A stretch of DNA of 64,000 nt from Brachycybe producta (Eukaryota > Arthropoda > Diplopoda > Playtdesmida > Andrognathidae): the NCBI GenBank assembly GCA_036925085.1, contig JAUPFP010000012.1, positions 4,579,960 through 4,643,959 on the forward strand. The letters run 5' to 3'. Within the stretch, counting starts at the first letter, position 1, and every line of letters starts with the position of its first letter. The notes below the pieces were generated by a model. The model searched no databases. It was not told where the DNA came from and saw nothing but the letters and a program-made list of their open reading frames with translations. The position numbers and the translations under genes were made by a program. Positions 1-11,190 of this stretch are shown here, one piece after another.

Positions 1-434
1 AAATTGTTTCTTTAAAAAAAATCTAAATACACAATTGCATTTTAAGTAGGGAATATATTGGCAAATTTCCAAAAACGAAATAGTAACTATAAATCCTCTA
101 TTCTATCTGAAGATAAAACATAAATTTTGTCTATGGTATCAGAGTGGAATCAAATGCAACTTTTATTGTCAAGTTAAAAATATATTTTTTATGTTCTTGC
201 AACCAAAAAAAAAGAAGATAAATTACAAATTGCTTGTTAATGTGATATATGTAAACTGTTTTAAGTGAACCCCTATTGTGGAAATTGAAGACTTAATTTT
301 TAAAGCATGTATTACATGTACAGAGTGTATGATAAGTAAGGCCAGAGTCTCAGATACAGTTAGTCTGCAGTAAAACAAACTGAAAATGCGCGACTGAAAA
401 GGAAATTTATCTTAATTTAAATAATTCTGTTGTA
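1..434. other. AT-rich stretch, nothing recognised
   Basis: No open frame of note, no terminal repeats and no tandem array seen. It ends where a LINE 3' fragment begins. Confidence 0.5.
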
Positions 435-1805
435 TTACAATTACAAAAAATAATCTGCAAGCAGCCAGTTGGCGTATGGCAGAGGGATCTTAAGATCCAA
501 GTGCTGCAAGATGCATTGTCAATATATAATAACTAGTGGGGTAACCCGTGATAAATGACGAGAGCAAACTTCACAGGCAATTGTGCGCATGCGCGTCGTT
601 TGTTCATTTCAATTTCAGTCACCCCCCTCCCCCTTTTTTTCTCCCTCCACGTTTCTCTCTGTCTCTCTCTCCCTTCTACACTTTCCAACCTTTTATCCCC
701 TCTCCAATTTAATATCATGGGGTTCTTGGATGGGGAGTGTGCAACATATAGTTGACCTTGAGAAAAAAAGCCGTTCATTTATTCAAATTTATATAAATTC
801 CGATGTGCTTCAAGGTTTGTACAGCATTATCACAGACAGATACACACGCACACAGACCTGGCATAATATTTAATATTATATATAATATACCAGGTCTGTG
901 TGTGTGTGTGTGTGGAGTAACAAAAACCATTGAAGCACGTCGGTATTTATATAAATTTGAATAAATGAACCGTTTTTTTCTCTCAAGGTCAACTATATGT
1001 TGAACTCTTCCTTTGGAAAGTGTAGAAGGGGGAGAGAGAGAGAAAACTGGGAGGGGGTGAGGGGAAAAGGTTGGAAAGTGTAGAAGGGGAGAGAGAGAAA
1101 AGTGGGAGGGGTGAGGGGAAAAAGTTGGAAAGTGTAGAAGGGGAGAGAAAGAGAAAAGTGGGAAGGGGTGACTGAAATTGAAATGAAAGGAGTAAAAAAA
1201 GGAAAAAAAACGACGCGCATGCACACAATATTGCCGGTGAATTTTGCTCCCGTCATTTATGACGGGTTTACCCCTCTAGTATATATATAATAACTACAAA
1301 AAATAACCTGTATTGCAAATATAGATGTAGTCATGAAAATTTAAACCCACAATTCATTAATGACATCATCAATGGCCTGTTTAGGAAGAGCATTCCATTG
1401 TCGCATAATAACCAATAATAAGAGTTAGTCTTGGCGAAAATCTCTCTAATTTTTCTTGAGTGGGATCGCCCCTTCCCACATACAATGCTTTACATATATC
1501 ACTAGACTGTGGTTTGGGACATTGACCATGTACAATTTTCTTAAACATACATAAACGAATTTCCGATCTACAATGAGCTAAACTATCCCAATGAAGCCCC
1601 ACCAGCATTTCAGTAACTTCTATCGGTAAACTTATATCTATCACAGACATATCTCGCTGCCCTACGCTGGACCATTTCCACTACATGAGTTAACGCTACA
1701 GAGTGGGGATTCCACCTACTGCAGCATTACTCAAGATGAGGTCGAATCAGCGCCATTGTAAGCAACAATTTTAACTTGTTGAGGGCAAGTACCCAAAAAC
1801 GAAGC
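435..1805 (-). mobile_element. LINE fragment (family LM), split by a foldback element
   Basis: The minus strand carries the C-terminal end of a non-LTR retrotransposon ORF2 (about 1381-1800) and its 3' tail (about 435-531). The tail has the motif TATGGCAGAGGGA (opposite sense), shared with copies at 24.8, 52.7 and 54.4 kb. The coding part keeps the block LHWDSLAHCRSEIRLCMF, which matches LQWHSLAHRKAELSYKLF in the 25-kb copy. The 5' part is missing and the frame is decayed. The 749-bp foldback element at 532-1280 interrupts it, so this LINE is the older insertion. Family placement (CR1/Jockey-like) is inferred from the copy at 54-56 kb. Confidence 0.7.
532..1280. mobile_element. Foldback element, family A, complete copy A1
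   Basis: Near-perfect inverted repeat. Both ends carry ACTAGTGGGGTAACCC (right end reversed), then a CATTTATGACGGG module, an ACAGGCAATTGTG module, a CT-rich block and a TTGACCTTGAGAAAA block. The arms meet at a central AT stem near 870-895 flanked by CA/TG repeats. Each arm is over 300 bp. It is flanked by ATATATAATA on both sides, consistent with a target duplication of about 10 bp inside the LINE fragment. There is no coding capacity; the open frames here are CT/GA-repeat artefacts. Confidence 0.8.
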
Positions 1806-1923
1806 ATTTTCTGATGGCTAAGTATTTATTTTGCATTGTGAAAAAGTTAAAATTGTTTAATTTGTTTCTATTTTGTCACAAGGCCTATAAAAAGGCAGCT
1901 TTCAGATGCTTCATTCTTTATGG

Positions 1924-1952
1924 CTCCTCCTCCTCCTCCTCCTCCTCCTCCT
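1924..1952. repeat. (TCC)n microsatellite
   Basis: Uninterrupted trinucleotide run of about nine units. Confidence 0.9.
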
Positions 1953-2938
1953 ATTCTTTATCCAATATCTCAAAAGTGTTCTTGAAGTGTTTTCTGTTGT
2001 AATGAGTGAGTTCTAGAAAGCTACTGGAAACAGAAATATAGAGGAAACTTTTTTAATTTTTTGTTATGTTCTGCTATGTGGAAACCTAGGTCTAAGGAGT
2101 GGTTCACATATGCTGTAAAACAAGCAGATATAAATATAAATAAAAATTAAGAATACGTTCTCAGCTATATATTTTTGTTGCTTTGCGTCCAAAGGTTCTG
2201 ACACATTACAACAGATGAACAGAACCCATTTCAAAGCCATTGTTGACTTTATATAAGAGGAGGAGTCGTAAAAAATAATGCTACTGAAGAACGCCTTCTT
2301 ATTGGCTCATAACGTGGCAAGAAGAAACAATTTCACCATGCCCCCCACCACCACCACGCACACACACGTTTAGCCAGGCAATTAGCATAGAATTATTTAA
2401 ATCAGATCAATTCTTTTAGTGGAATTTATTTATGCATGTGTGAGTCATCTGTACTCCCTATTTTTAAATTCAGCCAAATATAAATTTGTTCAAAAATGAT
2501 TAGTACAATTTTATACTATTTTTATTTTTGTTCAAATACAAAAAATTGCAAAAGATTAAATTAGTGTTTATTAGGTTTTTGGCATTTTTGTCTCCAAATT
2601 TCATCAATGGTATACAAGTCGAAATTTAACTATGCAATTGCAAAACTGAAATGAAAGAAAACAAAGAATTGCCCTCATAAGCTGTAACAGAGCCATCCAC
2701 AGGAAGTGTATTTCTGTGTTTTTTTTTGGTGTGTTTTTTCGCCAAAAAAGCGAGCAAGAGTAAACAAGAGCAAGCGAGCTTTCTTATGCAATAATTGTCC
2801 GGTGAGTATCGGGCAAACATTCGCTCGCTCGTGTTTCAAAAAAGTTCGGGTGGATGGTGGTACATCTGAAGAAGGGATTTGTTAGCGCTTGTTTAGTGTG
2901 GATGGCAGGTTAGAGGTCCTAAGCACTTAAAAGATCTT
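1953..2938. other. No gene seen
   Basis: Low-complexity AT-rich DNA. A short open frame on the minus strand near 2626-2820 shows no recognisable domain and is probably chance. Confidence 0.5.
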
Positions 2939-2946
2939 GGTGCACC

Positions 2947-3277
2947 CAGGGCAGGTTCTAGGCGTAGGCGATTGCCTACGGCGGCTCATTCTTAAGGGCG
3001 GCATTTTCTGTGGCAGAAAATATTTTCTAAAAACATTTTGTCTAAAATGGTTTTATAAACGAAAAAATTCATTTATTTTATAGTACCATTTATAAAATTT
3101 ATTCTTAGTTTTATTATGGTCATGATGTACTATTGTTTAGCTCGCTTCGCTCGCGGACTTTTTGCCTACTATTCTCACATTTATTAGAAAGGTGTAAAAA
3201 AATTGTATGAACTGAAGCAGAAATGGTGTATAATTCCATATCGCCTACACATAAAAAAATCTTTCAAATCGGCCCTG
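2947..3277. mobile_element. hAT-like MITE with 8-bp target duplication
   Basis: Starts CAGGGCAGG and ends GGCCCTG. It is bordered by the identical octamer GGTGCACC at 2939-2946 and 3278-3285. Short CAGGGC-type termini with an 8-bp duplication are typical of hAT transposons. Sub-terminal inverted motifs (GTAGGCGATTGCCTAC on the left, TCGCCTAC on the right) are visible. No transposase is encoded. The same terminal style recurs at 33.1 and 44.7 kb. Confidence 0.75.
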
Positions 3278-3285
3278 GGTGCACC

Positions 3286-4719
3286 CACATACATAATATC
3301 TAATTCAAAATATAAACAATAATAAACTGCAAAATAAAATTTTATTTTTCGAAATGAAACAAAACTTTTTAGAGTTAGGTTTTAGAGTTACCCCGAATGT
3401 TTATCCGTTCATCACATTCATCGGTTCATCCTTTTTTAATCCGTCCCATTTTGAATGTGTTTTTGTGCTGATAATTCAATCCACTCTTTACTTATTATAC
3501 ACCCTGTATATGGGCCCCTATACTCCATCGCACCCCACCCCATGTTACCCATTGTAGATTCAAATCTAAAAATTGTCTAATTCCTTATTAATGGTCATTT
3601 AAAGCAGGAAGTGACAGAGCCATATACAATCAAGTATCCCGTTCTAGAGAAGAAAAAAAAAAAAAAAACTGGTGTCAGGGGGCTGTAGTGTTTAATGCAA
3701 CTATTCTTTTCTTATATGAATGTGTGAGTGTTTCAACTTTTATTTTTGTTGCCTTCTTGACAAAGAATCTTTCTAAATTCGGAGTAGTTTCAAGTGCTTC
3801 CAAATGTGTTATATTAAATACACATTAAAACATCTCCACTGAATGTCAATTTTACTTTTATTTGTAATAGATAAACAATAAAAGTAAAAAGTATACCGTG
3901 TATCATTGTGTCTCGTGCAACTTTCTATAGGGTTATAACCTTATAAATTATAAACATGTTCGAGAAGTATTATGTTATTGGGATTAAAGTAATTTCATCA
4001 ATGGATTTGTTGAGAAACTTTTGAATTGCATGGTGAGATTTGCATTCTTTTAAGTCGGTCTCATAAGAGTGGTGGTGTGTTTGGTAAGTACAACAGTAAT
4101 GGACTGTTTCTATTAAAGCATTTGCTAAGAGCTAGCTCAATGAAACACTAGGAAATGATTGTTTTCGGAAGTCTTCCGAGAACTGCCATTTTATAGCGGA
4201 AAAGTATACTAACAAAAAAATAAAATCTTCCTAAATGCAATAGGAGAATCTAGGGATATGCAACAATGCAAAGGTTCAAGGTGACGATGTGAAAGACAGC
4301 AGCAAGAATTTTTCATTATGCTATAAGCATTTGTGGAATTTATTTGTTTTTAGTTCTTTAAATTAGGCTCTTATCAAGACCTTTAGATCAAAATAGGAGA
4401 AGAGGAGAAATTAATTTTAATTGGCTTAGGATAGATTCACGTGAAGCAATCTTTAAGTTTTAAAGAATGTTATCAAAATCCGTTATCACCTCCTATTTTT
4501 CCCTAATGTAAACAGGGCATTATAAGTATTTATACAAAATCACCGACACCCAACGGGAAATAACCAGTACAAGAACAACTAGTGGCCAATATTTGTCCAA
4601 GGGTAACATTTTCACGAGTTGGCAAGTATCATTGCATCAAATGAAAAATTCAGACCTATACACAACTCGTGGAAGACTGGTTTTTAAAGGCCTCAAATTC
4701 AAGAAGAAAACTAGGCACT
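3286..4719. other. Upstream intergenic DNA, no gene seen
   Basis: AT-rich sequence with a poly(A) run near 3650. A short CACCCTGTATA motif near 3500 resembles common Tc/mariner-type ends, but no partner end was found. This is the distal upstream flank of the cholinesterase gene. Confidence 0.45.
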
Positions 4720-4982
4720 AATTGAGTATTCTTTGGGTTGCGTATACACACTAGGCCAAGTTACGGCAGCCAACGCATTCGGTCGAATGTTGGTGGACTG
4801 CCAATGCTTGGCGTTCGGATTGCCCGTCCACATTCACCGAAGCGGTTGGTGCCCCAACTAACACTCATGGCCTTCCAACTAACACCCTTTAATGTACTGA
4901 CTGGTGTCCGAACCTTAACCAAGGCCAACGAATGCGTTGGTTGCCGTTCGTTGGCCTAGTTTGGTACGCATCCTTACTCAAT
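4720..4982. mobile_element. Foldback element T, upstream of the cholinesterase gene
   Basis: Inverted ends: ATTGAGTA and TGCGTATACACACTAGGCCAA on the left match the reverse of TTGGCCTAGTTTGGTACGCA and TACTCAAT on the right. The interior is rich in CCAAC/GTTGG motifs and is much more GC-rich than its surroundings. It lies about 280 bp upstream of the cholinesterase ATG, so it may contribute to the promoter region. No second copy is seen in this window. Confidence 0.6.
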
Positions 4983-5114
4983 AGAAAAGTTTTTCTATGT
5001 TGGATCTCTGTTCTGAGAAAGTTCCATTGCCACGCTTTGTTTTTGAATTTCTGATTGTCATTTTTATTGTGAATTTTCCTATCATATTTTATGAAATCTT
5101 TTTGTTTCTTTCAG

Positions 5115-5259
5115 GTGATCATTTTTCTATTTCTGTCTCTAAGACAAATGCTACTGGACTGAGCTGTTTTCATACCAGCAACGGGGATATATTTAAAATT
5201 TTAAGGAATGTGGTTAACTTTATAGAAAACATTAAGAATTTGTTCACCAAATTATCATA
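5115..5259 (+). other. Candidate 5' UTR exon segment of the cholinesterase gene
   Basis: A pyrimidine-rich tract ending TTTCTTTCAG at 5105-5114 is a good 3' splice acceptor. From there to the ATG at 5260 the sequence has no in-frame upstream start that survives (a TAA overlaps the ATG). This suggests the first coding exon also carries spliced 5' UTR and that a separate 5' exon lies upstream. Not proven. Confidence 0.4.
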
Positions 5260-8200
5260 ATGGAGAACTGTCTTTCCACTCGCTTTGGTGGTACAATTAA
5301 ACAGAAAATGTTTTTTGTGTTTTTGGTGTTGTCCATTTTTTGTTTGCATCAAGAGTGTATGTGCTTAGTAAGTGCAATGCAAAACTCATCTCCGAAGGAT
5401 ATACAGTTGAGTGATGCAAACTATGCTGACAAACCGTTGGTTTATACGAGGTTAGGTACTGTTCGTGGCATAAAGAAAGCAGTTTTTACATCTAGCGTGG
5501 ATGCCTTTCTTGGAATTCCGTTTGCGAAACCGCCAACAGGACCCCTACGTTTTAGAAAACCAATCAAAGTGGATCCATGGATCGATATATTGGATGCAAA
5601 CAAAATGCCAAATTCATGCGAACAACCAATACTTAATATATTTCCCGGATTTAAGGGAGAAACTCAATGGAATCCAAATACGGAACTGAGCGAAGATTGT
5701 CTGTATTTGAATGTTTGGGTGCCAGAATCGAATCGTGAAGGTAAATCCAATTCGAAACTGGATGTTTTGGTGTGGATTTATGGTGGTTCCTACACTGGCG
5801 GAACAATTACTCTCGATATGTACGACGGAAGTGTTTTGGCTGCAATCAACAAAGTGATTGTTGTGTCTATGAATTACAGAACTGGCGCTTTTGGATTTTT
5901 GTTTATGGGTACCGAAGAAGCGCCGGGAAATGTTGCTCTACACGATCAAGCGTTAGCTTTGAAGTGGATTCAGGAAAATATTGACGCATTCGGAGGCAAT
6001 CCGAATTCGGTTACACTTTTTGGAGAAAGTGCTGGCTCTGCTTCCATCAGTGCCCACATCTTGTCGCCAATTAGTCGTGATCTTTTCCGACATGCCATTC
6101 TACAAAGTGGTACCATCAATGCACCCTGGAGTCTAATGCAACCTGAAAAGAGCCAACAAATGGCATACAAGCTAGCTGATCTTGTAGGCTGCAGCACTAG
6201 TATACTAAAGAACAAGCACGACATAGTAAAATGTCTTCGAGACATTCCTTCATCTGCCATCGTGGATGCACAAGACAAATTGTACAAACCGGTGGTAAGA
6301 TTTCCATTCGTACCAACCATGGATGGAGATTTTATTCCTGGTGATCCGTTTGAATTAATACGAAAAGGAAACTTCAAAAATTGTAGCATTTTTGTTGGAA
6401 TAGTACAGGACGAAGGGAGCTTTTTTGCATTGTATGACTTTTTGGATTATCTCGATAAGGACACACCATCTTTACTCACTCGGAATCAAGCTAGCAGTAT
6501 TATCAACACAACTTTTAATACAAGGTCGTCGATCGAGCGAGAGCTCATACATTTCTTATACACTGATTGGGAACATCCGTGGGACGGCACCAAGAATCGA
6601 GATCTCATAAGTGAGTATCGGAAGGTGCCCCACCATGAAAATAACACACGCCGTAAATTGTGTGCTGTGTTTTGAACACAGCTCAAGAGTTTGAATTTGG
6701 AAGCTCAAAGCACAAGTGAAAATCAGCCGTTAGAAACAAGAACGGGTAGCTGAAGCACTTGATAGTATTTTAATGCTGATACATTTGATAATATAACATT
6801 TTATAGCAGTTTGAAAGTGACCCAATTTTAAGGAGAAATATATCAACATAAAATATGATTATGTGATTCAGCTACCGCGCTCTACTTTCTAGACACACTT
6901 TCGAATTGTTTTTTATTGTTGCTCGTTAATACAGCAGCAAAAAGCAATCAAGAGTTCTGTCATCAGTTTATAAATTAATTTCGATTTGGTATTTCTCTTT
7001 CAGACGCAATGATTGGAGATTACTTCTTTGCATGTCCGATAAACATATTTGCGCACATGCTGTCGTCGAAGGATGTCGAAGTGTTTTACTACATGTTCGG
7101 TCATCGTACGAGTATCAATCCTTGGGCGAAATGGATGGGAGTAATGCATGGAGATGAAATTGAATACGTATTTGGCCACCCTCTCAATCGAGACTTGGGG
7201 TTCACACTCGAAGAAGGACATTTAAGTTCAAAAATAATGAAACATTTTGTAACTTTTGCTAGAACGGGGTAAGTAATATTTGGTTCGAAGATAATAACGA
7301 TGTATGTTGCAGATCTGTACTTGACTGTCGAAACTGCTCAATGGCCTGAATGACAACAATCCACAACAACGTTTTGTGAAAATCACAAAACAGACGCAAC
7401 TAGAATGGAACTGTTTTTCTTTCTGCAGTTTATTCTAGCAAAGTTAACACAGACACATGTTAAGAGGCTATGGGGAGGGCCGTATTTTTATCTGAAATAT
7501 CAAGCATTTTTTCTGGTATTCTATATAAATTGTAACTAAAACGATCATTCCAATGACACCAGTAACGTTGGAATGATATACAAGTATCAATGGATGTATC
7601 CATTGCGACGAGAGAGGGCAGTAGCCGGGACAAATTCCCGTGTTCTTGTTCAACTTCGATCCGTGTCTTTTGTTTCGGGAATACGACGGGATGCACGGGT
7701 TTCCAGTGCTTTTTCGAGTAACATCAGCCCAGGAAACGCGTTCTCTTGAGTTTTACAAAACATTTAAATGACTGTATTGCGATTTTTACAACACGATTCG
7801 GTTCTGGTTCTGGTTTGGCCCATTAGCGGTTTCGGAAAATTTGTGTACAGCATGCATTATTTTGTAAACGTTCTAACTAGCATATATGTAAAACATGTGT
7901 CTTTTAGAAATCCTAGCACTGAAGAGATCGAGTGGCCACTCTACTCTCGATCAAACCCTGTTTACATCGAAATGAACACTAAAGGTTACAAGACAAGTAT
8001 CGGGCCACGAAGTGATGAGTGTGCATTTTGGAATGATGTTCTTCCAAAACTAAAAAGTGATAAAGGTAAATTTGCACTTTGTTATTGTGGCTTTCTTTCT
8101 TAATTATGAAAGAAGGCCATTGCTTAAATTTTGATTGTTTGTAATAAACTATTATGAGGACTTATGTCATGTTCATGGCATTACTGTAGAGCTGAGCAAA

Positions 8201-8736
8201 GCCTTTTCCTTTTTGAATGCTTGCTGGCTTCAGAGAACGGAACATTGTTAGATGATACTCTTACTAGAAATTCCCGTATACATAGACATGATCATCCAAT
8301 GTTTATTAAAGAAATAACAGCTAGAACGGATACATATTTGTGGTCATCCTTGGAATTCTCTTCCAGCAAATATTTCCTTTTTAGGACGAATTCTATTTGA
8401 CGATGATTTCTAAACCTCGTCTAAATAGCAACCATGCACTTATGACTGAGAATTATCCCACCTGCCACTGAGTTGAATTGAATTGAATGGTGGTGTCCTC
8501 ATTTGATCGCCCTCATAATGACACGTCACGTTCAATTTAATTATGACTGATTCATTTAAACGAGAGGCTACAATAATCTATTAATGTGTTTTGTTTTTAT
8601 TCCAGAAATGTCTTCATTATGCAAGCCGCAAGGCTCGACTGTAAACACGGCACACGTGCAAAAAACTTCATGCATGTACACTGGCACGGTAATGTTCGTA
8701 ATCACATGTTTCATATATATCACAATACTTCTTTAA
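5260..8736 (+). CDS. Acetylcholinesterase-like carboxylesterase, four coding exons
   Basis: Exons 5260-6610, 7004-7268, 7908-8065 and 8606-8736 join through GT-AG introns in phases 1, 2 and 1 to give 634 residues. The family hydrolyses choline esters at the cell surface or in the synaptic cleft. Residues 17-30 are a hydrophobic signal segment; Met17 at 5308 is an alternative start giving a more usual leader. The triad is Ser257 (FGESAGS), Glu385 (QDEGSFF) and His499 (VMHGDEIEYVFGHPL). The choline-site Trp137 (QWNPN) and Glu256 are kept. Disulfide pairs expected for the family are Cys120-147, Cys311-325 and Cys461 with the Cys in SDECAFWN. N-glycosylation motifs are at Asn42, 374 and 416. The oxyanion-hole motif reads GGSYTGG, with Ser177 replacing the usual third Gly. 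The last exon encodes two Cys and ends in 15 mostly hydrophobic residues, like a GPI signal. A non-catalytic cholinesterase-like protein is unlikely because the triad is intact. Confidence 0.9.
8185..8492 (+). mobile_element. LINE 3' fragment (family LP) in cholinesterase intron 3
   Basis: Matches the 3' ends at 12.1, 54.7 and 59.9 kb: a GAGCAAAGCC block, an ACTAGAAAT block, a TGGAATTCTCTTCCAGC block, and a tail of repeated TTGAA units. It is 5'-truncated and its frames are broken. It occupies most of the intron between exons 3 and 4. Confidence 0.7.
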
Positions 8737-9273
8737 ACAGCTAAAGGTAATATTTAATAAGTTTTCTTTTAAATTTTATACTATCCAGTCATTTTTTAGA
8801 TTGTTGTTTTTATGATTGAACGTGATTGGTGTTAATTATGAGGGCAGTTGAAATTTGGTCTGCATTTTACTTATTTCTGACTGATACAGAATTTCAGTCA
8901 GTATTTTATGTACACTATTATTATATATAACAACCCTCTCTTGCAATGCATTTGTCCCACTGTTTAGGCAGTTTCTGTATTCCCGATTACTTCCTCATTT
9001 GATCCAAACTGCTTGCCTCACAAAAACTTCTTCAGTGGTCCAAAAAGATGAAAGTTACTAGGGGTCAAAACTCTGGACTATATGGAGGGGTGAGACAGCA
9101 CTGCAGTGCCCAGCCCAGCCCAGTGCAGTATAAAGGCGAGAGCATTGTCAGGCAAAAGAATAACGCCACGTTTGTCATTGGCATCATTCAAGCGCTGATC
9201 TGAATGATATTCTTCCACAAACTCTTTTCGAAGTCACTGATGAATTTTGGTAGCTTTTGCAACCTCATTACAT
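8737..9273. other. 3' flank of the cholinesterase gene
   Basis: The 3' UTR presumably starts here. No canonical AATAAA lies close to the stop (ATTTAATAAG near 8750 is a weak candidate). No gene is seen. Confidence 0.4.
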
Positions 9274-9610
9274 AAAGGTGGGTTTACATTATCCAACAAA
9301 GTGTTGTAATGTGTGGTAAAATGTAGTAAACTACAACCAACCAAATACTATCACATTTTACGTGAGTGTTGTAGAAAGTAGAGCTCTGTTCAACTTTTTG
9401 TGGCAGAGAAAATGTAGCCAATGGGAAGCCATAATCCATTGTTGCACTTCAAGGTTACAAAAGGAGTGCCTATTAATGACCACTGACCATTGTAACATTT
9501 GTACCCCAATTTACTGTAACAGTGTACCATGTGTGTGGTACACCACACTCAACAACACATGTTGTACACTATATTACAACATTTATGTTGCGTAATGTTA
9601 ACCCACCTTT
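9274..9610. mobile_element. Foldback/MITE with AAAGGTGGGTT ends
   Basis: The left end AAAGGTGGGTTTACATTA is inverted at the right end as TAATGTTAACCCACCTTT. Next to it, CAACAAAGTGTTGTAATGTG is mirrored by a TTACAACATT/ATGTTG block. No coding capacity. The target duplication is unclear. Confidence 0.6.
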
Positions 9611-10788
9611 GTAATTTAATAATAATACGTTGTGCAACGGAATTTGACACATCAACTTGACACCATCTTTAATATAACTGACATTATTGATGCAGTCGAG
9701 TTGCAATTGTGTATAACCTTAGCTAACATGACTATTTTAATGAATATATTAACGTTTTGTAGTAGTTCTTCAGTTATCTTCAGGAAAAAATAAATAAAAT
9801 GCAGGTCAAATTTGAACTTCCCTCGTAGTTAATCACCCTGTGGTTAATTTTTGTCTTTTTTTATGAAAGCGATTTTTAGTAATGTTTTCATTATTATGTA
9901 TTAAATGCATAGACAGAGTAGCTTTGATTTTTATTTTGTTTTCGAAATGTGACAATGGTTTATGTCAATTGATGTCACATGTATAAAGATCATCCTATGA
10001 ATCATTTATAAAAAATTAAATAAAGCATTTCTAATTTACATAAGAAACATTTTCGTTTTGCAATTACTGTAATTCTCAACATAAGCATTGTAAGAAACAT
10101 ATTTAAAGCTTAAACATTCCAACGTGCATGTGCTGCACGACGCTGTAGATTCTATTGTTAAGTGAAATTTCTTTGTTTCAAAATGCATGATCTTGATTCT
10201 AATTCACCGAACTGTCTACAAACTGTATTTTTTAACAATAATTGAAGTAGCCACAACAAAAACGCCAGAAAAAGCAGATCTTGAAAACAATATAAAACTG
10301 AAACAACTGTCAGCAGTACACAAAACAAACCAACAACAAATTTGTGATGCAACACAAACAAATTTGGGTTTTGTTTCTTTATAGCTGTCCAGTGTATACA
10401 TAGCTGTGTACAATAGTCTTTACGCAACTAAACTACGCAACTGTTCTGTTGTTTTAATGCTAACTCACACACTGCACAGACAGAGTTTTTTAAAAAAATG
10501 TTGCGGTACTACAGAGACAAAACACAAACTTTGTGATGTTTACCAACTCGAGCCGAGCCGGGACATGAAATTGTTTTTGAAATTGCAGACAAAACTGTTT
10601 TGTTTGTTTCTTTGTAAATTTGATGTGGACCACCGGGCCTAAGACAGTAATCATTATGCTGAAATATGGTGAATGCACATTAAGTTATTTTCTGCCTTTG
10701 CATGTATACAAAAATTTGGAAAAAGCTAATCTACAGGTTGTAATCTTTCGTTTCTAGATTTTTTTTGCTAATATTTGTGATTCTAAAT
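9611..10788. other. Intergenic DNA, no gene seen
   Basis: AT-rich. Several short open frames around 10160-10680 show no domain and overlap each other on both strands, so they are treated as chance. Confidence 0.4.
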
Positions 10789-11190
10789 TGGCATCCACAC
10801 AGAATGCAACACGTGGAGACTCTATTTCGACCTTAAGCATTTTTCTGCAACAAAATCTTCACATGTTTCCAGATGTTTCTGCTGCATGTCTGTCTCCGAA
10901 GTCCGAGTGGCTCCTGTTGTTTCATGTTTCCATTTTGAGCTGTAAACTTCGAAGAAAAAAGTGCAACAAGTGGAGACAAGTTTGGACTGTATGTTGATGT
11001 GTCTCTGGTGTGGACAATCTCCACTTGTCTCATTTTGTTGACTTTGTTTGTTGAGTATTTGCTTTGGATAATCTGGAGACAATGCCTCCTCTTGTTTCTT
11101 TATGTTTGATGTTTAGAAAAACAATTGGAGACATAGTGGTAACAAAGATGGTTCCACTTGTTGCAGTCTGTGACTCTGTGTGGACGAGCC
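10789..11190. mobile_element. Degenerate foldback element
   Basis: The left arm, with TCCACACAGAATGCAAC then ACGTGGAGAC, is mirrored on the right by a CCACTTGTTGCAGTCTGTG block and CTCTGTGTGGACGAGCC. Several internal GGAGACAA/TTGTCTCC blocks pair as well. Divergent arms suggest an old copy. Confidence 0.45.

Noticed and set aside
775..1256. Overlapping minus-strand frames of 79-149 codons, rich in Ser, Phe and Pro
   Set aside because: They translate the GA-rich arm of foldback A1; similar frames recur in A2, A3 and A4 without conservation of a protein frame.
6611..6675. Cholinesterase ending at 6675 by reading through intron 1
   Set aside because: A strong GTGAGT donor at 6611 and a matching acceptor at 7003 join in frame to the His-containing exon; read-through would lose the catalytic His.
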